The notes below the pieces were generated by a model, which worked only from the letters and a program-made list of their open reading frames with translations, did not search any database and was not told where the DNA came from. A stretch of DNA of 64,000 nt from Takakia lepidozioides (lineage: Eukaryota; Streptophyta; Takakiopsida; Takakiales; Takakiaceae), in NCBI GenBank assembly GCA_030704615.1, contig CM060732.1:79314171-79378170 (forward strand). Reading direction: 5' to 3'. Position 1 is the stretch's first letter; every line of letters starts with the position of its first letter. The translations under genes were made by a program, and so were the position numbers. Shown here in pieces: positions 50,757 to 62,250 of this stretch.

Positions 50757-51110
50757 GCCTCTCATTTTTAAATAATTGGGAGTTTATGTCGCGCGTGTGG
50801 GACAGGGCGCGCACGCCCGCGGGGTCGCCCTCCCCCGCCCCGCCAACCCCCACCTGCCAGGCGCGCACCACGGTCGGTAGCCCCGCAGCCACCCGCGGCC
50901 CCCGCCCGCCCGCCCTCGCCGTTGGGTCCGCCCGCCATCGGGTCCCCAGTGGGTCTGCCCTTGCTGGGGTTTGCCCAAGCTCGGTCTGCGAGGTCTGCCC
51001 GCAGACCACCCCAGACCGGCACAACAGACCCAGACGCACCCCAGATGATGTGCCGCCCATCTCACCGTGATGCCGCGTTGCTATCGTAGCCACCCGGATT
51101 TAGGGCATGG
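50757..51110 (+). repeat. Left terminal inverted repeat of the MULE
   Basis: It pairs with 63072-63424. The shared blocks include GGGAGTTTATGTC, GTGTGGGACAGGGCGCGCAC, CGGGTCCCCAGTGGGTCTGC, GAGGTCTGCCCGCAGACCACC and CGGATTTAGGGCATG. Differences are scattered substitutions and small indels, including about 10 bp missing near 50820. Four or more GGTCTGC/GCAGACC units lie in its inner half. Confidence 0.9.
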
Positions 51111-51269
51111 CAGCCGCCGCAAATCGTGGGCGAAGACTGTTTCATCGATCTTTTCCTCCCTCTGGTCTGTTCCTGCCAACGCGTTTCCGTCCTGCCAAGA
51201 ACGTGCGTGCTGTCGTCCTTCGCTTCCACTTTTCCAGGTCGTATTGCAGGTGCTTTCGAGTGCGTGAAG

Positions 51270-54187
51270 GGGTACTGCAGTGTATATGGTAGCGGCTGTC
51301 GATGCCCAACCAAAAAGCTTTCTTATACGTCCACTGCGACAATGTCTTCAAACACCAAAAGATGGGTCATTTTCCTGCAAAGACCTTTACTGGAAGAACG
51401 AGAGTCGCTATGGATACATGGGCTCTCAAGTGCGGGTCCGCACGGCCTGTATTCCCTGGCAAAGAGTGCCCGACTTTGTACTTGGAGAGGAGAGTAGAAA
51501 CGGGTGTTCCACCCAATTTTACATAAATGTGCATGTTAACACGAAGCCCGGACCGCGAAGAGCTCCAAGAGCTAACACATATCTAACCTCTGTCATGTCT
51601 GCACCATATTCCCACACTGCCTCTTTGTTCATGCCCTGTGCTTGTGCTTGCCGGACATGTACATGCATGATATGTAGATAGGGTTTAGGTTGTCTTACAT
51701 GCTTGTAGAACTCCATGGGTGTCGATGACATACTCCGGTGTCGATGACATACGACCCTGTCCAGGTATCAGTGTTGCTATGGACCAGAGGACAAGCGCAC
51801 CAACAATTTGACTATCACGGATCCTAAAGTCAAGCGAGGAGGTCCGGACGTTGGGGCTGGAAGAAGTAATCCTCACAAAGGTCCAAGACGAAAGAAAAAC
51901 CAATACGGCGAGTCTTACAAGCATGGGTGTCTCTGTTGTTTCAAAGTCTCGCAATGTTATCTTGCTCCAGACATTGGGGTCATCACATATTATAACAACT
52001 AGAACACCTGGATGTGTCCGGAAAACCCTCTCATGGCGGATATGCTGAGTTCCAGTTCAGCCGATATGCTTATGCTCCACATATTAGCGAGGAGCTCAAA
52101 AAGTGGATCATGGAATGCTTGTCTCGAGGCTTGAGTGTCGCCCAAGTCATGATTGAACACAACGAGCATGTCATGCAGAACAGTGGCTTGGGAGACGCAT
52201 GGACACGCGACGACTTTCTCCTCGAGCAAGATGTCCGAAATCTCGCTGAAAAACGAGCCCGACAGACCTTCAAAAAACACGCTGATGACGCACAATCCGT
52301 GCGTATGTGGAAAGATCAAAACCCGGACTCGGTCTTCTTCTACCAGGAGGAATCATTGGCACCCACATTTCAACATTTTGATGGAGATTTGACCTTCACC
52401 ATTGGGATTTAGACTCCTTGGCAGCGGCAGAAGATGTTGGACTTGGGCCATGCGCGCATCGTAGCTTGTGACGCTACATTTGGAACTAACCATCACAAGG
52501 TCTACCATGGACCTCTCCACGGGCTTTTGCTAGCATGATAGCATACTACAATGGTCTCCCACTCTTGTGGTGCATTGCTTATTCATCCTCAATCCCGATA
52601 GACCTAACTGTTGTAGACCTTGTCCCAGTACACCCTGTTCCAGCAGACCTTCCACTGCACTCTGTTTTAGGGCAGACCCTTTTGCGTGTTCACCCTGTTA
52701 CAGTAGACCCTGTGCGTGTTCACAAAGTTGCAGTACACCATGTGCGTGTTCACCAAGTTGCAATACACCATGTGTGTTTTCACCCTATTGCAGTAGACCT
52801 TGTGCCTGTCGGTACGACACTGGTCTGCTAATTACAAATTGTTATTTCATGCAGTTCCCCTTGTACACGTTGATGGTGTTCGACCAATGGCTGAACGGAA
52901 TTCCGGTTGCATACATTTTGTCAGCACACAATCGAACATCAGACCTTATCCCGTGGATGCTAGCATTGCGTGATGCCCTCCTTCAGGAAAAACCCAACTG
53001 GCGGCCAAATGTCTTCATTGTCGACGACGCTGCTGCAGAAATCAATGCAATCCGGTATGCCACATCTCAATCTGCCCTATGGTCTGCTGTATGGTCCGCT
53101 GCAAGGTCTGCCATGTCTGGTCTGGTATGCCACATCTCATTCTGCCCTATGGTCCGCTTCAGGGTCTGCTATATGGTCTGCCCTATATGGTCTGCCCTGT
53201 TTAATCTCATGCTTGTGGCAGTGCTGAATACGAATGCCTGGTTCAGGCACTTCTGACTTTGTGGCCGCATGTAGGTCTGTTTTCACAGGAGTATGCATTT
53301 TCCTTTGCCTTTGGCATGTACGGACGGCCTGGGTCAAGCAATCATGCCAGAAAATCAGTGATCCGGGAACATCCTCGAAACTATTGGCAGATATGGGCGA
53401 CCTTATGTACTGCAGAGGTGGACCGCAGAAAGAAGATGAAGCTGTGAAATGGGTTAAGAAAAAATTGAAGGCAATGAAAAAGAAATATCCGTCTGGTCAG
53501 TTGTTCCTCCACTACATTCATGTGTACTGGGTTCCCAAAATCGCTATGTGGTGTACTGTTGCCCGCAACATTCCACATGCAAGCCAAGATACTAATGCGA
53601 GCATCGAGGCATACCACGGAAACTTAAAGGCGAGACTTAATATGGGCAAAGCCAAAATGACCGGTCGAAGAGCCGATTGCCTCATATGGGAGTTGACTGG
53701 GCGTATACTGGTCCACTACTGGTACAACATTCATCTGAAGATGCATGGGTTTATTCGCAACGATAAACAGGAAAAACACATTTCCAGTGCAATATGTGTA
53801 GCCCATGACATACCTCTTTCACGTGTGACTTTGCTTACAGTGCCTGGGCAGCTTGCTTACGTCATCAGCTCCTCCGATCTGAATACAACGTACACCGTGT
53901 TCAATCCAGAGTCGCAGTGGGCCTGCTGCACCTGCCCGTGGGCGCTGAAAGGCAATCTGTGCAAGCACCGGGTTCGGGTCATAAAGTTGCTAAAACCAGA
54001 CCTGCAAGACGGTCTCATTGTCCGGACATGTGGTTCCCACTTCGGTATTGTTCACGGTGGGTTGGAGAATTTGGACGAACATGACGACATGGCAACATGC
54101 GACTTCGAAAGCGGTAACATGCGTGCAAGCGCAACCCCGAACATGGCAGAGTCATTGCTCACGGCAGACCTGTTGGAAGCTATTTAG
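51270..54187 (+). pseudogene. MULE transposase (DDE, SWIM zinc finger), lightly damaged
   Basis: Exons 52014-52499, 52855-53054 and 53222-54187, plus an N-terminal part further left (frame at 51302-51520, KAFLYVHC...HFPAKTF). First Asp in RIVACDATFGT, second in FIVDDAAAEINAI, a C2H helix LCLWHVRTAW, and Glu in ASIEAYHGNLKARL. The SWIM finger is CTCPWALKGNLCKH (Cys-x-Cys-x8-Cys-x-His). It cuts and joins DNA at the TIRs in the nucleus. A TAG stands at 52410 before TPWQRQKML, and a frameshift is needed near 53270 to link LTLWPHV to FLCLWHV. Both introns are filled with GTAGACC or GGTCTGC repeats. Otherwise every catalytic residue is kept. Confidence 0.85.
52615..52815 (+). repeat. ~30-bp tandem repeat in transposase intron 1
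   Basis: The unit is roughly GTTCACCCTGTTGCAGTAGA followed by CCCTGTGCGT, about six degenerate copies in a row. Each contains GCAGTAGACC or GCAGTACACC, so the repeat is built from the element-wide motif. The intron runs from 52500 to 52854. Confidence 0.75.
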
Positions 54188-54539
54188 AAACGGGAGATAA
54201 CCGACCTGCTTGACCTTGTACACAACGACGCATACCTTATACACCATTGCTTGTCTGCGGGTGCGTGTTTGCCGAGGGCAGATGCAGGACATCCTCGTCA
54301 AAAAAGCTTCCGGCATGTTACACCCGGCTGCAGCACGAGCGTTCAATTGTGTAAAAGACAACAACAACATGTCATTGAAGAGGAAAAAAGATTTTGTGGA
54401 ACATTTTCAAGCTCGGCGAAAAATGAAACTAAATGGGGGGAAACGTGTGTCTGCCCTTCCTCCTGTTAGCCATATTTACTCGGCTCTGAGGCGGGTGTCT
54501 CATCGTCCAGAACTGAGAAAGATGGATCAATCTAACTAA

Positions 54540-55557
54540 GGAAAGGACCTGCAGTTGTCCAATGCGGTAGATCAATTCTCACCTGCAGTAGACCAGATCG
54601 GCAGACCACCTGCAGTAGACCAGTTCGACAGACCGTTATCGCATACCACCTGAAGTAGACCAATTCGGCAGACCATAATCGGACACCACCTGCAGTAGAC
54701 CAGATCGGCAGACCATGATAGTACACCACCTGCAGTAGACCAACACTGACTTGTAATAGACCAATGCGGCAGAGCATCTGCGACTCCCTTAATGTGCTTT
54801 TTAAAGGTTTGATGAAGGAGACCATGAAGTCGAAAAATGAGCCAAAGTGAACCAGTAAACGAATGTAATAGAGTAATGAAGCAAGCATAGTTCAATGAAG
54901 CAGACCAAAGACAATACACTCAACTAACGATGGGACTGACTTGTGCCCCATATTTAGCCGACCACCGAATTTAGTATACCACTATGTCACGGAGCAGACC
55001 AGCAACCGTGGTCCAAACTCAGTCCACTGGAGGTAGCAGACCAATAACATTAATTCAGTAGCAGACCACGTCGAGGAGAACTGCATATATCAAGAGATCA
55101 ATAACATCGGACCAGCAAAACGTGGATCACTACTCAATACAAAACGTAGTAGTAGAGTAGACCACGACAACAGACTCATGAAATGTTCCACAGACCATAT
55201 GAAGCAGACCAATACAGTACAGGGGTAGCCCAAGACAATACACTCGACTAACGATAGGACTGACCTGTGCCACCGAATTTGGTATACCACTATTTCATAG
55301 AGGAGACCAACAACCGTGGTCCAAATTAAGTCCACTCCGTGGAAATAGCAGACCAATCACTTCAGAAGCAGACCACGGCCAGGAGTACAGCATACATCGG
55401 TTCACAAACAGACCACGTGGAGCACTACTCAATACAAAACATCGAGCAGAAATGTTTAGTAGTAGACCACGACAACAGACTAATGAAATGTTCCACAAAA
55501 GTGTACATCATATATAAAATCGAACAAACCTGCACCACAGACCACATGAGTGAATTT
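54540..55557 (+). repeat. GCAGACC array between the two convergent element genes
   Basis: CAGACC, CAGTAGACC and GCAGACC occur dozens of times on the plus strand, sometimes in tandem near 54550-54770 (TGCAGTAGACCAGATCGGCA). No convincing protein frame is present. A partly duplicated block links about 54900-55080 with 55220-55400. Confidence 0.85.
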
Positions 55558-56508
55558 TCATTTATTGCCAGGCCTAGATGAAATAACCCGGACTTCGGAA
55601 GAGTCTGACACGTCCGAGATCTTCCTAGATGACAACTGTCTTTCTACAACTACATTCTCCATAGTCATGAGTGCTTTCAAAATGTACTCAACACACTTTA
55701 GGCGTTGCCTGCAAACATAGCGGAATGTAAACCACTTTGAGGTAAACGACTTTCCTCTCTCTCCAAGTCTTTTGCCACGATCGCCCTTCAACCAGTCGTA
55801 GAACCCCTCGATAAAGGACATGACGTAAAAGCCACATTCCCAAGAGAAGGGTTGTTGTGGCACTTCAGGGACATGAAAATTGAATCCAGTGGCCTCGTCC
55901 CACGACGCAGTGTGCGGCTCCAAGCCGAGACATGCTCCATACACATTTCGAACCCATGGCAATATCTCCACGGGTTTGTGCATCTCCTTGATTGAGTTCA
56001 GATGAGTGAACACGCGGAGCACCCGGTCAATAATCACCAAACTCCAATGAGACCTGCCACAACGCAGGGCGCATCAGCACAAGGGAACAGCTGCAAATCA
56101 AAATGGCAGACCCATTGAGCAGACTGGTAGACCTGGGCACACCAATGTTGCAGACCAGTGATGGTGGACCAATTATAAAGGGCAGAGAAACAGTGGTACT
56201 CACGAATGCAGAGCACTTACCCATCAACTATTGGTACCAGTATGTACTTGCAGGTCTTCAGGTCCTTCCCCATACGATGCACTGTCAATCCGTGCTCTAC
56301 CTGCGAGCGAACCCGTTCCTGACCTGCACTCCAGTGAATCTTCACTACACTCCAAACCCACGTCGGCAAAATAGCAACATCATTATATGTCTTGACATCC
56401 AGATCCTTCTGATAAAACCTACACCACAACTCAAGCAATCGGTCTGTAACCTCGGATTCCTGTTTCTCTAGCAATTTGAGGTCCTCGGTGGAAATACTGC
56501 ACTCAAAC
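55558..56508 (-). CDS. Ulp1/C48-like cysteine protease domain, C-terminus of the element's second gene
   Basis: Exons about 56508-56221 and 56053-55558, joined in phase 2 (GG/GTAAGT to CAG/GTCTC). The order is ILVPIVDG-SHWSLVIID (catalytic His), FTHLNSI, then VPQQPFSWECGFYVMSF, with the catalytic Cys and the oxyanion Gln six residues before it. Ulp1-type enzymes cleave SUMO or related tags. The acidic triad member, 17 residues after the His in yeast Ulp1 (numbering from memory), is Asn here (HLNSI for YDSL-like). A C-terminal tail of about 60 residues is Ser-rich. Further 5' exons lie in 56826-61761; the exact joins are unclear. Whether it is active or acts on SUMO cannot be told. Confidence 0.75.
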
Positions 56509-56825
56509 TGTGGGTCGTTTTAAAAAAAGTACAACATTGCTTTTCCCTCAGAGATATGTGCGTTGAAAGTGGAGCCAAATCGGGCAGTGAACCTGCACAA
56601 ACTCGGGAAAACCCTTTAAGAACCGGGCTGGCGGACCCAAAAGGACCAAACCTACAACGGATACGGTTCCAGACCCAAGGACCAGACCAACGGAGCAGGC
56701 CAATGGAGCGGACAAACGACAGCCACATCTAACCTAGCAGACCCATGAAGTAGACCCATATAACCTTTTTGCTGCAGACCCATAGACTTGGTGTGTTCAG
56801 AGAATCGCAAGCAGACCAACGACAC

Positions 56826-59130
56826 TTACTTTTGTTTGTTACGCAGCTCCGCGACTTCGCTCTCCACTTCCAAGCAGACCTTCCGGTCAGCACTCATGTA
56901 TACTCCGGACTTCGGTTTTTTTGCAACGCCTTTTGGGGGGGAAATTATTTTTACCCTCGGGTCTGCCACGCCATCTGGTATGCGCTTCTTCCCAGCTCTA
57001 TTTGGTGAAGTAGGTTCCTCCAACTTCTTTTCCAATGCAACAGCCGCCTCCTTCATACCTTCCCGGAGCTGGCTAGCTCGGCTTCGCAACAAAATTTTGT
57101 CCTGGGGTTTACTAACACTTTGTGGTCCCGTTCTAGACGCTTCCTGCACTCCATGGGTCGAAGTGGCCCCTACGGTGGGGGTTATCACTACTGGTACACC
57201 CTTTGTGCTTGACCGCATGTTGAGCACCTGCGATGGACCACGAGCTGGGACCTCAGACGCCACAACCTTCACACGAATATCAGACAACAGAACATCAGCA
57301 ATGACCACCCAAATGCACTGGGAAAAAAAATGGACTACAAAAATACAATGGAATCAGACCTTTGTGGGCGCTGTGGGTGTCTGCAATTGCACCACTCCTG
57401 TGGCAGGTACATCTTCGACTACAGTGACTGGTTCCACAGAATGAGAAGGGACAGAAACATGTGCATGTGTTTCGACAAGGTCTGATGAATGGTCTGCTAT
57501 GGGTGGAGCACCCTATCAATGGATTGGTCTATTGCCAGTAGTGGGTCTACAGACGAGTCGGGGTCCACAAAAGTAAGCGGCAAAACGGCCAAAGATGCAT
57601 CCTCATCTGCAGTAGACCCTGCCTCTAATAGATGGGGAAGGTCACCGACCAAACTGACACAGTCATAGTCCATTGTTGCAATTGCAGAATTGGTCTGTAC
57701 TATGGATAAATGAGCACTGACGCCTTCCCGGTTCTATTCAGGCAGTGCCGTGTCAGAAGGTCTGGTGGCAAGGGTAAGATCCACTACCATTCTCTGCTTC
57801 TCAGCAGATGTTGCAGTGGGGTGGAAAGGAATTGCTCCTCTCATTTTCGGCAACTCGTATGTGCCAGGGAGGATGGGCGTTGCTTCCTGGGTTATCGCCA
57901 GGTCTCCAGATGGTCTGATGTCCTGCACTGGCAAGGTCTGCTGATGTTGGAATGGTGAGGTGTTGGCGTCCATACATGCGTCGCGATCCACTTCTGCTGT
58001 GCATTTGTCAAGCAATGTACCAGCCAGGGTGTCCTCCGGCAAGGTCTGATCTTCTCTCCTCTGCTCCAGCAAGGTCTGATCAGGTCTGCACTGGTCGGGA
58101 AATGTCTGCTCTGAGATGGTGTGGTCTGGTATCCTCTGGTCTTTTGGGGTATGGTCTGTTGTGCACTCGGATCGTCTGGAGTCCTGCGCTGTGGTCTGGT
58201 CTGCTGTGGTATGGTCTTCTGTGGTCTGCTCTTGTCTTGTTTGGTGTGGGGTGGTCTGGTCTGATTTGGTGTGGTCTGGTTGTGTCTGGTCTTGTCGGGT
58301 CTGCTATGGAGTGCTCTGGCTTGCACTGGTCTGCTCAAGTATGATTTCCACTGCAGCGGTCTGCTTCATCAAGGTGATGGGTGCCCGCTGATCCGGAAAG
58401 GTCTGCCCATGTCCAATCTGGAAGTTGTTATCTGCAAAGGTCTGCATAACCAAGGTCTCCCCGGTAATTTCGGGTAAGGTGTGCAATGCCTCCACGAAAG
58501 TCTGTTTTCGCAACGAAAAGTTTTTGTCACCCACATTCTCTAGCTTGGGATCACTGGCAATCCAGTCGGGGGTCTGCTGTTCCTTGTTCTCCGTAATCTA
58601 GTCGGGGGTTTGCTGGTTGGCATGTCGGTACTTGGGATTTGGCTGGAAAGGGTATGCTCGCTCCACAGTCTGCTCGCTGCGGGTCTCCTGGGTCTCCATG
58701 GGAGTTGGGTTCTGTGTGTCTGCTGTTGTACGAACTCCAATGAGCCTACACTTAACGGGTGACTCGACTCCAGTATGGCCACGGAAGGCTCGTAGAAGCT
58801 GCCTTTCACCATTGGCGTACTGGTCAAGAGCATTCCGAACAAGCTCGTCCTCTGATCATACTCTGCAACATGTCACAAACACGTCAAAAACAAAGCACTC
58901 ATCCTTGGTCTGCTAACAAACGGAAGAATACATGGGGGTTTGATTCACATGGGGCTCTGTTGGTTATCATGGTTCATAAAGTCTGCTAGAAGGTCCTCGT
59001 TCGTGGTCAACGTCAAGGTCTGTTTAAAAGGTCTGTTCAAAAGGTTTGTGTAAAAGGTCTGTTTAAAAGGTCGGTGTAAAAGGTCTGTTAACGAGGTCTG
59101 TTAGGTCTGATGACATACCATGATCTAGGA
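56826..59130 (-). CDS. Middle part of the element's minus-strand gene, low complexity, splice pattern unclear
   Basis: Open minus frames at 57308-56826 (Lys-rich helix EKKLEEP, SPNRAGKKRIPDG, donor AAAA/GTAAGT near 56832), 58072-57734, 58338-57892 and 58842-58540. The second to fourth are rich in Gln, Thr, Arg and Pro because the coding strand repeats CAGACC (QTRPQ-type reading). These may be exons or intron sequence by chance open. No known domain is visible. They lie between the N-terminal zinc-finger exons and the Ulp1 exons. Confidence 0.4.
59000..59115 (+). repeat. AAAAGGTCTGTTT tandem repeat
   Basis: Seven or so copies of a 15-17-bp unit (AAAAGGTCTGTTT with variants) stand head to tail. 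The unit carries the GGTCTG core. Confidence 0.8.
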
Positions 59131-59238
59131 CTGTGGTCCACAGCCCAATATCTTTTATAAGCCAATCCATGAAGGCCTCATCAAGCTCTCCTAGAGCTGC
59201 AACATGGTCCTCTGCTGGAAACCCGCTCCAAAGCACTT

Positions 59239-60187
59239 AGAAAGCATGTCGTTTGTTGAATGCAATGTCGAAAACCGCACGCTCCTGCACAGTCACAAAC
59301 CACATCATGGCGTCTTGCGTGATACTTTCCCGAGCCTCTTCGCTTCCGTGCAGCAGGTCCATCCGCAGGTTGTGAAGGTCTTTTTTTAATTTGGTGTAAG
59401 ACCTGAAATTGCCAAATTGCATCCATTGACGGCGGAGGAAACAATCTGCCATCTCCTCAAAAGCAGTCTCTGTCAAGCTCGCTAAGTGCTTCGGACGAAC
59501 ACCAAATATTGGGTGGGCGATGGCCATGTGCCTTATCTCTAGTGGGCGTGGGTCGTGCATGAGAAAGAGCTGCGCAATAAGCGGTGGCTCGGTCTCATCT
59601 GCCAGAATCGCCACTCCATACTCACGGGCTTTGTCCAAAACACGAGTCGCCTCCTCTGCCGTGAACTCCATTGAGGAGTGTTGCGGAGCAAAGGTCCACT
59701 GGGAGGCGAAGATGCGGTGAAGCTCATTGTACTAGTCCAGATGCCGATTGCTTTCCCCACAACGAAACTTCGGAAAAGTGGGGTCATTCTCATCAGTTGC
59801 AGACCGCTGTGGAGGACGCCATGGTCTGTCAAATGTGAAAACAGTTCGACCACGCAATGTGGTCTGCTGAGGGTCTACTGAAGAGGTACGAAGGTCCGCT
59901 GGAGGACGGGTCACGGAAGAAAGGTCCACTGAGCCGGGTCTGCTAGTCTGACTGGCGCTGTCAAAAGCCTTTACAGCAGACGGAGGGAGGCCTGCTGCGT
60001 GGCCAGTGGTACCATCTTGAATTGATGCAATGGCATCAGCCGACTGTGGATACAGACTCAGGATGTAGTCACGAATATCACGGACCTCATTCCGGACAAG
60101 TGTATTTTCCAAGGGAGGACCGTTCAACCTGTACTTCCAGATTTGCAAAGCCCTGTACATTCGATTGTCTTGCACATTCGCCTCCTG
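59239..60187 (-). CDS. Second exon of the element's minus-strand gene (no known domain)
   Basis: The exon begins after TTTTCAG at about 60188 with EANVQDNRMYRALQIWKYRL and runs to about NKRHAF. It is mostly helical (EEATRVLDKAREYGVAI, FEEMADCFLRRQW, TKLKKDLHNLRMDLL). A single TAG at 59732-59734 sits in otherwise open frame between SNRHLD and YNELHRIFASQW. The 5' join, phase 0, is to the zinc-finger exon at 60679. I do not recognise the fold. Confidence 0.55.
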
Positions 60188-60224
60188 AAAACAAACAGCA
60201 ATATTGGCCTTCACATTAGAGCAG

Positions 60225-60600
60225 TAGACCATAGACTAGTAGATTGGGCCTGACAGCAGACCAGTAGACCATACACCAGTAGACCATTACAGTAGACTAG
60301 TAGAGCATAGTAGTAGACCATAGACGTGGACCCATGCAGCAGACCACAGCCATGGCAGTAGTGCGCCTTTCAAAGCAACTCCAGTACCATGTTGCGCAAA
60401 GCAGACCCAAAACAGTAGACGGTTCGCTGTAGACCACATATATAATAATAATAATAAAACACTATGATTTTCAACAGGGGAAAGTAGTCGCACGGTTCTG
60501 GACGTATAGAGCAAACCACAGCCAGAACAAGTAATGCAGTACCATGTACAGAATAGCAGACCCAGAACAGTAGACCGACAGCAGCAGGCCACACATACAA
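60225..60600 (+). repeat. AGTAGACCA array in intron of the minus-strand gene
   Basis: CAGTAGACC, GCAGACC and TAGTAGACCATAGAC repeat many times on the plus strand within the presumed intron (60188-60678). Confidence 0.8.
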
Positions 60601-60678
60601 CAATGGAGCATAGCATATCACTAATTGCAATCGAAAGACTCAAATACGGTAGGACGGCAAAAAGAGTGGTTGAAGTAC

Positions 60679-61761
60679 CTAGAGGCCGTTGTAGTCTTCA
60701 TCCCTTGGGTGTGATTGTGCCTCCACCCACTTCTTCTCGGCTGTGTCAATGGTCTGCTGTATCTGCCCTGATCTCACATAAGCATACAAAAAAGAGAAAA
60801 AATCTGGATCTGATTCATCTGGGTACTGATCTGGCAGAAGACCGTGGGAAAGTAGGTACAATGTGCAAGGGCGGACAGGGGTGCCCGTTACATCTCCATG
60901 AGCGTCAGTCAAGGACTGTTGTTTCTTGGTTTGCTTGTTGGGTCTGATATGTGGTGGGCGTCGTGGGTCTGTTTGAGGGTGTGATTCCTCCATGGGGATG
61001 TCCGAGTCAAGGATTATGTCATGTACCGGCGGGGTGTACCCAATGGGGTCGTTCACCAAGTACGGTCTCACAAGTAGTCCCGGCCGCTCTGTCGACATGT
61101 CCTAAATATGATCCTCCTCTTCATGAGAGTCTTCCTCACTTGAGTCATCCCCACTCGACAACAAAGTTGAAACGACAGCCTGTGGTCTGCTGGTGTTGGT
61201 CTGCTGGGACAGACCTGGTTGCAATTCTTTGCTACTCACTCTCATATCCCGTGGTATGCCAGTACTGGTACTGCCAGATTTGTGACTTTTGCGGTCTACA
61301 TTTTTTTTAGCTCCATCACTGAGCTTCCTTTTCTTCACTGGCACAATGAGGCCGGGGCTCAGCAGGGCGGCTTCAGTGTAATAACGCTGCCGCACTTCCT
61401 CAGCAGACCGAGCGACGGCATGCGCACCCCTACACTTTGCAGTGATTTCTTTTGCGGCCTTAGACAAACTTGGCTTGGGCCAAGGCTTGAAGTTCTCGGG
61501 GACCATACCTTTGCATCCTCCATCAAGGGCATGGCGGTTTAGAGTCTCTTTGTTCTTGACAATATCGGGGCAAAAGGGGCACTGAAACCGATCCTTTGGC
61601 CAGTTCTCTTTCTCCTTCGCTACGCGCAAGTCCAAAAATGCTTCTACTATTTTAGCATCGTACTTAGTTGGCTCATACTAGTACATTCTCTTGGCTTTGT
61701 GGCGAGGGGCATGCACATATTCCACCCAATCGGCTCCGCCCTTTGGGCAAGCTTCTTCCAT
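60679..61761 (-). CDS. N-terminal zinc-finger exon of the element's minus-strand gene
   Basis: Starting at ATG 61761 (MEEACPKGGADWVEYVHAP), the frame continues through KRMY-TAG-YEPTKYD into CPFCPDIVKNKETLNRHALDGGCKG, a C2H2/C2HC-like finger, then a basic stretch (PVKKRKLS) and an acidic tail (DDSSEEDSHEEEDHI). A second TAG at 61102 separates this from DMSTERPGLL, which stays in the same frame to DYNGL and a TAG directly at a GT donor (60679). The three TAGs are the only interruptions. The finger suggests DNA or protein binding. In Ulp1-bearing MULEs of other plants the N-terminus is of a different type, as far as I recall. Confidence 0.6.
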
Positions 61762-62184
61762 GGCTGCAACCGAAGGAGGAATTGTGTCAAAGACGGTCTG
61801 CTAAATGCAAATGAAGAAGAGCAAGCAAAAAAGGAAATGAAGGTCTGGCGGTGAAGAAGTCTGGTGAAGTTGATACCTTTGCACTTCGGCAACGACGGGC
61901 ACGCGGCCTTTGAAGAGCGGGCGGGTGCTACAAACGAATCGTCGAGTCGAAGAGGCAGAAACCGCGAAGCGCAACACACCGTGCAGTCGCAAAGTGGAGA
62001 GACGCGAAAGACGCAAGAGGAGGAAGAGGCGAGGACCCCAACGTAACGGCTCACTGCTAAGCGTGACAGGAGCACGCGTGCGACCGCCGAGGCCATGTAC
62101 GTCGGCCATTGGACTGCTGTCGAAACATCAAACGTCCCGGAGGCACAATAATGGCCGCTGCCAAGGACTTTCATGGTCTGCCCT

Positions 62185-62250
62185 AAGTCTCCACCAAAAG
62201 GGTCAGCCAAAAGGGTCCGCCAAAAGGGTCTGCCAAAAGGGTCTGTGGCA
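62185..62250 (+). repeat. CCAAAAGGGTCTGCC tandem repeat
   Basis: Four or five head-to-tail copies of a 15-bp unit, again built on GGTCTGC. Confidence 0.85.

Noticed and set aside
54540-55557. CRISPR-like array
   Set aside because: Repeat units vary in length and spacing, spacers are themselves repetitive, and the context is a plant transposon.
57892-58338. Gln/Thr/Arg/Pro-rich minus-strand protein as a separate gene
   Set aside because: The composition follows from CAGACC repeats on that strand; no domain, and both strands are open through the same repeats.
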